Shown in pieces: positions 53,961-61,841 of a stretch of 64,000 bases of DNA; position 1 is the first letter of the stretch, and every line of letters begins with the position of its first letter. The notes beneath the pieces were generated by a model that was given only the letters and a program-made list of their open reading frames with translations, searched no databases and was not told where the DNA came from. This stretch comes from JABMMZ01 sp040386935 (GTDB lineage Bacteria; Bacteroidota; Bacteroidia; NS11-12g; UBA955). The stretch spans positions 4,641 to 68,640 of the forward strand of contig JAZKEQ010000020.1 in NCBI GenBank assembly GCA_040386935.1, in the 5' to 3' direction. The position numbers and the translations under genes were made by a program.

Positions 53961-55622
53961 ATGTCTATCTGGAGAAGAAAACCAATTGATGCATTTCATG
54001 CTGATGCGAAGAAGAGTGAACTGAATAGAGTATTGACCAAATGGGGGCTTACCTCACTGGGAATAGGTGCCATTATTGGCGGTGGAATTTTTACACTGAC
54101 AGGTATAGCGGCCCACGACCATGCAGGTCCTGCGTTGGCAATTGCTTTTGTACTGGCAGGTATGGCCTGTACTTTTGCCGCTTTATGTTATGCTGAATTT
54201 GCTTCTATCCTACCTGTAGAAGGTTCTGCATACGCTTACTCTTATGGTACTGTGGGTGAAATTTTCGCCTGGTTTATCGGTTGGAATTTAATATTGGAAT
54301 ACATGATGGGCGCTACAACAGTTGCTGTAGCCTGGTCGGGATATCTCGAAAAACTATTAGGGCTTTTCAATATACACCTCCCCCTTTGGATGTCGAATGA
54401 CCCGGTAACTGCAACAGAAAAATTACACCAAGCCGGTATAATGACTAAACTTTCTGAATTGATGGCCTCTACTTCTGATTTTGTAACACTGAAAGCTGAA
54501 GCTATTAAATCCGGTATTGATGCCGCAGTGTTTCAACCATGGAAAACAATTGAAGATGTTTCAGGTGCTGTAAAAGGCAACACAACAGCCGACCTTGCCA
54601 AGCATTATTCAAGTATAGAATTACCGCAAATATTCGGGATGAATTTTGCATTTAACCTACCGGCCGTTTTGATCACCATCTTGGTAACTTATATCCTGGT
54701 TAAAGGAATTAAAGAAGCAGCCAGAACCAATAATTTAATTGTTGTCATCAAATTATCTGTAGTAATTTTTGTAATTATTATGGGTGCATTTTATATCAAC
54801 ACGGCTAATTGGATACCATTTATTCCTGACCATATCATCGATTCAAAAGGAATAGGTCACTTTGGTTGGAGTGGCATAGGCACAGCGGCCTCTATTGTAT
54901 TCTTTGCTTATATTGGCTTTGATGCTGTATCTACACAGGCAGGCGAAGCGATTAATCCCAAGAAAGATGTTCCGTTTGCCATTGTCATGTCATTGTTGAT
55001 CTGTACGGTTTTATACATTTTAGTTTCTTTGGTTCTAACCGGTATGGTGAAATACGATGCGCTTGATTTAAAAGCTCCTGTAGCATCAGCATTTGCAAAT
55101 ATTGGTCAACCGTGGGCAGTATACATTATTACAATTGCAGCAGTAGCAGGTTTAACCTCTGTAATGATGGTCATGATGTTGGGTCAAACACGTATTTTCT
55201 TAGGAATGGCTAAAGACGGACTATTGCCTAAAAAAATGTTTGGCAAATTGCACCCTAAATTTAAAACACCATACAAGAGCACAATATTAGTTGGCGCCAT
55301 TATTTCAGTTATTGCATCATTTACCCCTATCGACAAGGTATCAGAAATGTGCAGTATGGGCACTTTACTGGCCTTCTCAATGGTTTGTTTGGCCGTATGG
55401 ATGCTGCGTGTTAGAGAGCCCAATTTAGAACGCCCATATAAAACGCCTTACTTGCCGGTTATTGCAACTCTAGGTATTGTGTCCAATTTGATATTAATGT
55501 CTCAGGTGCGTATTGGTACCTGGTATGCATTTATTGGATGGGGAGTTTTGGGGATATTGGTTTACTTCCTCTATAGCCGCAGAAACAGTAACTTGCATCC
55601 GGGCAACGAAGAGAAAGGTTAA
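53961..55622 (+). CDS. APC-superfamily amino acid permease (cationic amino acid transporter type)
   Basis: 553 residues, about 13 hydrophobic helices. GLTSLGIGAIIGGGIFTLTG is the APC substrate-binding first helix; AALCYAEFASILPVEGSAYAYSYGTVGE and FFAYIGFDAVSTQAGEAINPKKDVP are hallmarks of the CAT branch. It imports an amino acid with protons; the exact substrate is uncertain. TATTATTG at 53930-53937 is a seven-of-eight -7 element. The stop lies 2 bases from the convergent Cys-rich protein. Confidence 0.92.
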   Translation: MSIWRRKPIDAFHADAKKSELNRVLTKWGLTSLGIGAIIGGGIFTLTGIAAHDHAGPALAIAFVLAGMACTFAALCYAEFASILPVEGSAYAYSYGTVGEIFAWFIGWNLILEYMMGATTVAVAWSGYLEKLLGLFNIHLPLWMSNDPVTATEKLHQAGIMTKLSELMASTSDFVTLKAEAIKSGIDAAVFQPWKTIEDVSGAVKGNTTADLAKHYSSIELPQIFGMNFAFNLPAVLITILVTYILVKGIKEAARTNNLIVVIKLSVVIFVIIMGAFYINTANWIPFIPDHIIDSKGIGHFGWSGIGTAASIVFFAYIGFDAVSTQAGEAINPKKDVPFAIVMSLLICTVLYILVSLVLTGMVKYDALDLKAPVASAFANIGQPWAVYIITIAAVAGLTSVMMVMMLGQTRIFLGMAKDGLLPKKMFGKLHPKFKTPYKSTILVGAIISVIASFTPIDKVSEMCSMGTLLAFSMVCLAVWMLRVREPNLERPYKTPYLPVIATLGIVSNLILMSQVRIGTWYAFIGWGVLGILVYFLYSRRNSNLHPGNEEKG

Positions 55623-55624
55623 GT

Positions 55625-56368
55625 TTAATGGAATAAGCGCCTGAAAAAGCGTTTAACTTTATTTTTGATTCTATGTTTTGGTTTTGCAACTATTAGTCCC
55701 ATGCTAACACTAATACTGAATGAGGTGTATACTTTTTGTACAACTTCAACCGGGCTTAATAAAATTTCAATTGTATCATTATTATTGAAAGCTATTTCAT
55801 GGGGTAAATATCCTGATTGATTAATTTTAATTTGCAAGGGGTATGTTTGACCTGAAGGTATCCTAAGGTGAGCAACGCCAAATGAATCTGTAAAATTAAC
55901 ATCCAAAATATCAAACCTATTGTAGATATATACTTCTATATCGGGTAATGTTTCCCCGCTTACATTTTTTACTATTACTTTTAATGGTCCCGGTTTTATA
56001 TATTTTGATATAGAATCCGGTTGTTCTTTTACTATTTTTGCAGGTTGAGGAGTTGTACTGATTTGTCCTTTCAAAACGCTACTCAAACTCAGAAATGCCG
56101 TTAAAATAAAAGTGTGAAAATGGAATTTTGGAGCGGGCTGAAATGCTTCAAATGAATTGAAACTGTTTAATTGTTGTTCTCCTATCCTACCACATACCGA
56201 ATGCTTTGGCTCTTTGAAAAAAGTGAGTAGTTGCTCTGTTGTATAATTTGAAAAATCCACAACAGTTTTGTTACAATGCAAACAATGACGGCCATTGTCA
56301 TTTGGCACCATTTCATCCCATTTATTATTACAGGGATCTGGTACACTGAGTTGAATAAATTTTGACAT
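55625..56368 (-). CDS. Membrane protein with N-terminal Cys motif and carboxypeptidase-like domain
   Basis: 247 residues from ATG 56368 (an upstream GTG at 56374 adds two residues). The N-terminal 60 residues (SVPDPCNNKWDEM, GRHCLHCNKTVVDFSNYT, HSVCGRIGEQQL) hold five Cys including a CxxC, suggesting a bound metal; the motif recurs in Bacteroidota proteins whose function I do not know. A membrane helix (about 80-98) follows, then a carboxypeptidase regulatory-like sandwich (about 125-205; KVIVKNVSGETLPDIEVYIYNRF) and a basic tail (KNKVKRFFRRLFH). Topology suggests the Cys part is cytoplasmic and the sandwich periplasmic. Confidence 0.75.
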   Translation of the reverse strand: MSKFIQLSVPDPCNNKWDEMVPNDNGRHCLHCNKTVVDFSNYTTEQLLTFFKEPKHSVCGRIGEQQLNSFNSFEAFQPAPKFHFHTFILTAFLSLSSVLKGQISTTPQPAKIVKEQPDSISKYIKPGPLKVIVKNVSGETLPDIEVYIYNRFDILDVNFTDSFGVAHLRIPSGQTYPLQIKINQSGYLPHEIAFNNNDTIEILLSPVEVVQKVYTSFSISVSMGLIVAKPKHRIKNKVKRFFRRLFH

Positions 56369-56404
56369 AAACACAAGTATAAAGTTGAAAAATTAACATT
56401 ATAC

Positions 56405-56412
56405 CAAATTTA
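56405..56412 (-). promoter_or_regulatory. -7 promoter element for the Cys-motif protein gene
   Basis: On the minus strand TAAATTTG, an exact TAnnTTTG, 36 bases before the ATG at 56368. Confidence 0.5.
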
Positions 56413-56487
56413 CATCTTTTTAATATTAATAGCAAATTTGAGAATCTGTTCATAAAACATTTCAGAAAGTTGTTTGTCTATTACTGT

Positions 56488-56949
56488 ATGCAGCTGATAA
56501 TTGCCATACTATCCGTACTCTCAGGTTTCCTGCTAATGGAGGGTGTTGCCTGGTTTTCTCATAAATACATTATGCATGGCATCATGTGGCGCTGGCATAA
56601 AAGTCACCACGAACCGCGAAAAGGCAAATTTGAGAAAAATGATTTATTCGGATTAGTATTCGCAGCTATTTCTGCAGGCTTTATCATTGTGGGTTCAATG
56701 CATGGCATAACCTGGGAATTTTATTTTGGCATTGGTATATTTCTGTATGGCATTGCCTACTTCTTGGTGCACGATATTTTTGTTCACCAAAGGTTTGCCT
56801 TATTCAGAAATACACAATCACGTTATTTTCAGGCCATGCGGTTTGCACATAAAATCCATCACAAGGTAACAAGCAAAGATGGCGCTGAAGCATTTGGTTT
56901 TTTATTTGTCAGTAAAAAATACCGCAATAAATACCGCAACAAAAAATGA
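56488..56949 (+). CDS. crtZ: Beta-carotene hydroxylase
   Basis: 153 residues from ATG 56488 (a TTG at 56470 would add six). Membrane di-iron hydroxylase that adds hydroxyls to beta-ionone rings, giving zeaxanthin from beta-carotene. All histidine boxes are present: HKYIMH (residues 25-30), HKSHH (37-41), HDIFVHQR and HKIHH. First gene of a carotenoid operon; its stop overlaps the crtI start in ATGA. No exact -7 element was found before it. Confidence 0.92.
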   Translation: MQLIIAILSVLSGFLLMEGVAWFSHKYIMHGIMWRWHKSHHEPRKGKFEKNDLFGLVFAAISAGFIIVGSMHGITWEFYFGIGIFLYGIAYFLVHDIFVHQRFALFRNTQSRYFQAMRFAHKIHHKVTSKDGAEAFGFLFVSKKYRNKYRNKK

Positions 56950-58433
56950 AGCCTAAAAAAATAATTGTCATTGGTAGTGGTTTTGCCGGATTATGTGCAG
57001 CTGGATTATTGGCTCAAAAGGGTCATTCAGTAACCTTGCTTGAAAAAAACGATCAAACCGGTGGCAGGGCGAGAACATGGAAAAGCAACGGCTTTACATT
57101 CGATATGGGCCCTAGTTGGTATTGGATGCCTGAAGTATTTGAAGAGTACTTTCAAATGTTTGGAAAAACCGTTAGCGACTTTTATGAACTGGAGCGACTC
57201 GACCCCGGGTATCGTATCTATTTTACCGGTAATCAACAGATGGATGTACCGGCAAATATTGAACAGTTAAAAGCAGCATTTGAAAAACGCGAACCGGGCA
57301 GTGCCAGACAATTGGAGGTATTTTTAAAAGATGCAGAGTACAAATACCATACAGCCATGACAGATTATGTGAAACGGCTCTCTGATTCTCCGCTTGAATT
57401 TCTTGAACCTCGCTTGATTCTAAAATCCCTACAACTCAATTTATTTTCATCGCTAAGAAAACAGGTTAGGAAACGATTCAAAGACCCTTTACTAGTGAGT
57501 CTTCTCGAATTTCCTGTTTTATTTTTAGGCTCTACACCCGACAAAACCCCTGCCCTGTACAGCATGATGAATTATGCCGATTTAGTAAAAGGCACATGGT
57601 TTCCAAAAGGCGGCATGTCGCAAATCGCTAAGGCATTTACAAAAGTGGCAGAATCGGTTGGTGTTAATATATTGCTTAACAAAGCTGTAACACATATAGA
57701 AACCAATAATAACAAAGCTAGTAAGGTATGGGTGAATAATGAAGTATATGAAGCAGATATCGTTGTTGCAGGCAGTGATTATCAGCATACCGAACAAATG
57801 TTGTTAAAACCTGAAGCCAGAGTGTATACAAAAGATTATTGGGATAGTCGCACCATGTCCCCAAGCTCCCTGTTATATTTTGTAGGCATCAATAAAAAAA
57901 TAAAGGGGCTGTTGCACCATAATTTGTTTTTTGACGAAGACTTTGAAACGCATGCACAGTCTATTTACTCTCAACCTGATTGGCCGGCTAAACCACTTTT
58001 CTATCTCAATATTACCAGCATTACCGATTCACAAACGGCACCTCCTGATTGCGAGAATTTATTCTTTTTAATTCCTTTGGCACCGGAATTAAAAGACAGT
58101 GATGAAACTAGAGAGCACTATTTCAATATAATGATGGAAAGACTGGAGAAAAAAACAGGACAATCCATAAAAGGCAGTATTATTGTTAAAAGAAGTTATG
58201 CCATGAATGATTTTGTTACAGATTACAATGCCTATAAAGGCAATGCCTATGGACTTGCCAATACTTTGATGCAAACGGCCTTTCTAAAACCAAAAATCAA
58301 ATCAAAAAAAATCAATAATCTGTTTTATACCGGACAGCTGACAGTGCCCGGACCGGGTGTTCCACCGGCTATTATCAGCGGCAAGATAGTGGCTGATGAA
58401 ATATTAAAACAAATTGAAAAAAATATTTTGTAA
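56946..58433 (+). CDS. crtI: Phytoene desaturase
   Basis: 495 residues. FAD-dependent desaturase that converts phytoene to lycopene. The Rossmann start IIVIGSGFAGLCAAGLLAQKGHSVTLLEKND, the GGRARTW segment and the C-terminal FYTGQLTVPGPGVPPAIISGKIVADEI are typical of CrtI. GPSWYWMP near residue 55 is also conserved. Translationally coupled to crtZ; crtB follows after 31 bases. Confidence 0.94.
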   Translation: MKPKKIIVIGSGFAGLCAAGLLAQKGHSVTLLEKNDQTGGRARTWKSNGFTFDMGPSWYWMPEVFEEYFQMFGKTVSDFYELERLDPGYRIYFTGNQQMDVPANIEQLKAAFEKREPGSARQLEVFLKDAEYKYHTAMTDYVKRLSDSPLEFLEPRLILKSLQLNLFSSLRKQVRKRFKDPLLVSLLEFPVLFLGSTPDKTPALYSMMNYADLVKGTWFPKGGMSQIAKAFTKVAESVGVNILLNKAVTHIETNNNKASKVWVNNEVYEADIVVAGSDYQHTEQMLLKPEARVYTKDYWDSRTMSPSSLLYFVGINKKIKGLLHHNLFFDEDFETHAQSIYSQPDWPAKPLFYLNITSITDSQTAPPDCENLFFLIPLAPELKDSDETREHYFNIMMERLEKKTGQSIKGSIIVKRSYAMNDFVTDYNAYKGNAYGLANTLMQTAFLKPKIKSKKINNLFYTGQLTVPGPGVPPAIISGKIVADEILKQIEKNIL

Positions 58434-58464
58434 AACTTTTTTTAAACAAAACCGTTAAAAAGAT

Positions 58465-59301
58465 ATGTTCGAATTGTACAATAAGACTTCTGAAAGATGT
58501 AGCAAAGCAACCACAAATATCTACAGTACATCTTTTTCTCTCGGAATAAGATTGATTGCTAAGGATTTTCGTTGGGCGATTTATGGCATCTATGGTTTTG
58601 TAAGATTGGCTGATGAAATTGTCGATACATTTAATCAATACGACAGAAAAGGGTTATTGCAAAAATTTGAAGCCGACACCTATGCTGCTATTGAAGATGG
58701 CATCAGCCTGAATCCTATTCTACACAGTTTTCAGAAAGTAGTTCGTCAATTTGGTATTACTAACGAATTAATTGCCCCATTTTTTAAAAGTATGGCTTGC
58801 GATTTGGAACAAAGCACTTATAATAAAGATGAGTATGCCGGTTATATTAATGGCAGTGCTGAAGTTGTGGGCCTTATGTGCCTGAAAGTATTTTGCAATG
58901 GCGATGAAAAAGAATACAATAAATTGAAGGCATCCGCTTGTTCATTAGGAGCGGCATTTCAGAAAGTGAATTTTCTGCGTGATATTAAAAGTGATGTAGA
59001 AGATAGGGGCCGAATCTATTTCCCCCACCTCGATCTATCGCAATTTGACGACAAAGTAAAAAGGGATATTATTGATGATGTTAGAACCGATTTTGCAAAT
59101 GCTTATAAAGGCATCAGACAGTTGCCGCTAACCTGCCGGTTTGGTGTCTATACTGCTTATATCTACTACCTGAAATTACTGGATAAAATAGAGCAGACAC
59201 AGGCCAATCAAATACTTGAAAACAGAATAAGAGTGGGTGACACCGAAAAAATGGCCTTATTGGCAAAATCCTATTTTAAATTTAAATTCAATGCGCTTTA
59301 A
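58465..59301 (+). CDS. crtB: Phytoene synthase
   Basis: 278 residues. It condenses two geranylgeranyl diphosphates to phytoene. The two metal-binding Asp motifs are visible: Asp50 and Asp54 in LADEIVD, and NFLRDIKSDVEDRGRIYFP near residues 170-188. With crtI and crtZ it forms the pathway core; lycopene cyclase and GGPP synthase genes are not in the window. The 3' end overlaps the next gene by 11 bases. Confidence 0.94.
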   Translation: MFELYNKTSERCSKATTNIYSTSFSLGIRLIAKDFRWAIYGIYGFVRLADEIVDTFNQYDRKGLLQKFEADTYAAIEDGISLNPILHSFQKVVRQFGITNELIAPFFKSMACDLEQSTYNKDEYAGYINGSAEVVGLMCLKVFCNGDEKEYNKLKASACSLGAAFQKVNFLRDIKSDVEDRGRIYFPHLDLSQFDDKVKRDIIDDVRTDFANAYKGIRQLPLTCRFGVYTAYIYYLKLLDKIEQTQANQILENRIRVGDTEKMALLAKSYFKFKFNAL

Positions 59302-59785
59302 TATTCTCTATATGTTCATTGCAATAGTTGGTGCGACAGGATTTAAAACTGTCGAAAGCTCTGAAATTGCATTGGCCAGGATTTATTTTGAAAAAGCCAG
59401 TACAAGTGAATCTGCCGCTAAAAGTTTGAAAGCGATTACTGATGCAAAAACCAATGATGTATTAAAAGCCTACAACGGTGCTGCATTGGCTATTCTAGCT
59501 AAATACGCATGGAGCCCTTATAAAAAACTAGACAACGTTAACAAAGGATTGGCACTCTTAAACAGTGCTGTAAAGTCAAGTTCAAGCGATGTAGAAATTC
59601 GATTTTTAAGATTTGCTATTGAAGAAAACCTGCCCGCAATTATTTCGGCTACCAGGCATCTTCAGGAAGATAAAACATTTATTTTAAAAAATTTGGTTAA
59701 AACTCACCCAAATTATAAGAGTATAAAAAATTATCTTATACTTTCAAAATCACTAAGTGCTACTGAAAAGAAGGCTTTGAACTGA
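59291..59785 (+). CDS. Hypothetical small exported protein in the carotenoid operon
   Basis: 164 residues from the ATG at 59291, 11 bases inside crtB. N-terminal hydrophobic stretch MRFNILYMFIAIVGATGFK looks like a signal peptide. The rest is helical, Ala/Lys/Leu-rich, with patterns resembling TPR-like hairpins (ARIYFEKASTSESAAKSL, AALAILAKYAWSPYKKL, GLALLNSAVKSSS). I do not recognise a family. Overlap with crtB means cotranscription. Confidence 0.75.
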   Translation: MRFNILYMFIAIVGATGFKTVESSEIALARIYFEKASTSESAAKSLKAITDAKTNDVLKAYNGAALAILAKYAWSPYKKLDNVNKGLALLNSAVKSSSSDVEIRFLRFAIEENLPAIISATRHLQEDKTFILKNLVKTHPNYKSIKNYLILSKSLSATEKKALN

Positions 59786-59845
59786 TACAAATCCCATTTT
59801 TCCGCAATTTTATCCGATAATAGGGCTTCATCTGATTTAGTTTAT

Positions 59846-59853
59846 TACTTTTG
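59846..59853 (+). promoter_or_regulatory. -7 promoter element for the terC-GNAT pair
   Basis: TACTTTTG, an exact TAnnTTTG, ending 9 bases before the ATG at 59863. A TTG at 59851 overlaps the element and is not the start. Confidence 0.6.
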
Positions 59854-59862
59854 TCGTTCTAT

Positions 59863-60591
59863 ATGGATGAAATCATGACTTCAGCAGGCATTATCAGCCT
59901 GATCAGTTTAACATTTATGGAGGTTATTCTCGGTATTGACAATATCATTTTTGTGAGTATTGTGGCCGGCAGGGTTGAGAAAAAAGATCAGAAGCGCGCC
60001 AGAAATCTAGGTCTATTATTGGCCATGGTATTGCGTATCGCCCTGTTGTTCATTATTCAATTAATCATACAGGCGCAACAAACACTTTTTACTCTGCCCA
60101 TAGATTTTGCCGGAAAAGACATCAGTATTAAAGACCTTGTATTAATGGGCGGTGGCTTATTTCTGATTTATAAATCGACAACTGAAATTCACCACAAATT
60201 TAATGTAGATGACCATGAAGCAACTGAGTCGAAAACAAAAATGAAATTCAATACGGCAGTGATGCAGATATTGGCGCTCAATCTTGTTTTTTCAATTGAC
60301 TCTATCGTTACAGCCATAGGATTGACTCAAAATATTACCATTATGATGATTGCCGTTATTTTATCAATGATCATTATGCTGGCAGTGTCGAGCAGTATTA
60401 GCAATTTTGTAGAGAAACATCCAACTGTCAAAATGCTGGCCCTCTCCTTCTTGTTAATGATTGGATTTATGTTGATTGTTGAGGCATTTGAGATTCATGT
60501 ACCAAAAGGTTATATTTATTTTGCCATGGCATTCAGCTTATTTGTGGAAATGCTGAATATCAGTCTCCGAAAAAAAAGAGGCAATATTTAA
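59863..60591 (+). CDS. TerC-family integral membrane protein
   Basis: 242 residues (ATG 59863; a further ATG at 59875 is possible). Seven or so helices. The TerC signatures are FMEVILGIDNIIFVSIVAGRV, with the intramembrane Asp, and NLVFSIDSIVTAIGL. Some TerC proteins export manganese or help metal loading of exported proteins; the substrate here is unknown. Followed after 7 bases by a GNAT-like gene. Confidence 0.9.
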   Translation: MDEIMTSAGIISLISLTFMEVILGIDNIIFVSIVAGRVEKKDQKRARNLGLLLAMVLRIALLFIIQLIIQAQQTLFTLPIDFAGKDISIKDLVLMGGGLFLIYKSTTEIHHKFNVDDHEATESKTKMKFNTAVMQILALNLVFSIDSIVTAIGLTQNITIMMIAVILSMIIMLAVSSSISNFVEKHPTVKMLALSFLLMIGFMLIVEAFEIHVPKGYIYFAMAFSLFVEMLNISLRKKRGNI

Positions 60592-60598
60592 TATCAGC

Positions 60599-61747
60599 AT
60601 GCTATCAGGTATTGGTCTTCAATTCAAGGTACATACATCCTTTAACGATGCGCATGCATTGTGGAAGTCAGTAGTACCCGATGACCATCATTTAATCAGT
60701 AGTGATATGGTGGCGCTTGAAAACTCACAGCCGCCTGATATTATTTTTCGCTACGTTACAGTTTTCAGAAACAATACGCCTATCGGTGTACTGTATTTAC
60801 AACACCTCGAATTCAGTCATAAGCACTTTAATAAAGACTATTTAAACACTACTGTATTCAAACTTTTGAGTCCGGTAGCCAAGCGTTTAAAAGCCCATTT
60901 ACTGGTTTGTGGTAATTTGTTCAGGGTTAATTTTCAAGGGTTTTATTTTATTGAAAAGAATGACAGGAATCTGGTTTTTGATTGCCTTGGTTTTTTGAAA
61001 AAGCATCTGAAAAAAGGACGTAGTTATTGCGGCATTCTGGTAAAAGATTGTAAAAGAGAATTTACACCGACTGGTTACAGCTGTCACAAATTCCAACCAT
61101 TCAGACAAGATCTGACAATGGAGATGAGCATTCGCGACACCTGGTGCAATTTCGATGAATACGTTGTAGCCCTTAGTAAAAAATACAGACAAAGAGCCGT
61201 TAAAATTCGCAAATCGGCTTCAGAACTGGAACGCAAGTTTTTAACCCTTGATGAAATTATTACCCGCAGTGCTGAATTGGACCAACTATACAGACAGGTA
61301 GTAGATAAACAATCGCTGGCATTGGGTATTTTAAAGGTGGATTATTTTATTGAAATGAAAAGACAACTGGGTGATAAATTCCAGATTGTTGCATTTTTAA
61401 AAGATGGTCAATTGCTTGCTTTTAGCGGCCATATTTATTATCCTGAAAAGAGTGCAATGGAACTGCACTACATTGGGTTTGATTATAAACACAATCCCGC
61501 ATACAATCTGTATTTCAATATTATTTTTGATGGCATTGAAACTGCCATTGAAAAAAAATACAAATCGCTGGAGATGGGAAGAACCGCTCGAGAAGCCAAA
61601 GCCAGTGCCGGTGCACAAGCAATCGAAAATTTCAATTACATTTGGGTAAAAGGTGGCTTACCGCGATTGGCGGTTAATTTTCTTTCAAAGAAATTCGAAG
61701 CCGGCATGGGTGAAGAATGGCAACACCGCAATCCTTTTAAGGAGTAG
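60599..61747 (+). CDS. GNAT/FemX-like acyltransferase fold protein
   Basis: 382 residues without signal peptide. The C-terminal half (about 180-370) has the GNAT-6/BioF2-like acetyltransferase pattern: KKYRQRAVKIRKSASELER, LDQLYRQVVDKQSLALGI, IVAFLKDGQLLAFSGHIYY and LEMGRTAREAKASAGA. No substrate can be inferred. It is 7 bases after terC and likely cotranscribed. Confidence 0.7.
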   Translation: MLSGIGLQFKVHTSFNDAHALWKSVVPDDHHLISSDMVALENSQPPDIIFRYVTVFRNNTPIGVLYLQHLEFSHKHFNKDYLNTTVFKLLSPVAKRLKAHLLVCGNLFRVNFQGFYFIEKNDRNLVFDCLGFLKKHLKKGRSYCGILVKDCKREFTPTGYSCHKFQPFRQDLTMEMSIRDTWCNFDEYVVALSKKYRQRAVKIRKSASELERKFLTLDEIITRSAELDQLYRQVVDKQSLALGILKVDYFIEMKRQLGDKFQIVAFLKDGQLLAFSGHIYYPEKSAMELHYIGFDYKHNPAYNLYFNIIFDGIETAIEKKYKSLEMGRTAREAKASAGAQAIENFNYIWVKGGLPRLAVNFLSKKFEAGMGEEWQHRNPFKE

Positions 61748-61841
61748 TTATTGGTTAATTGTTATTAGGTTACTAACAGTCCCGACACTTCAGAAAATGT
61801 TATTGCTTACAGACCCACTAACCCCTATATCCTAATCTCTT
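61748..61841. repeat. Convergent intergenic repeat resembling the bshB1 3' flank
   Basis: Directly after the GNAT stop come TTGGTTAATTGTTATT, then AGTCCCGACACTTC at 61779-61791. A related pair, GTTAATTGTTACTGCAAGTCCCGATACTTC in pieces, follows the bshB1 stop on the minus strand (22261-22303). No T-run terminator is evident. Confidence 0.55.
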
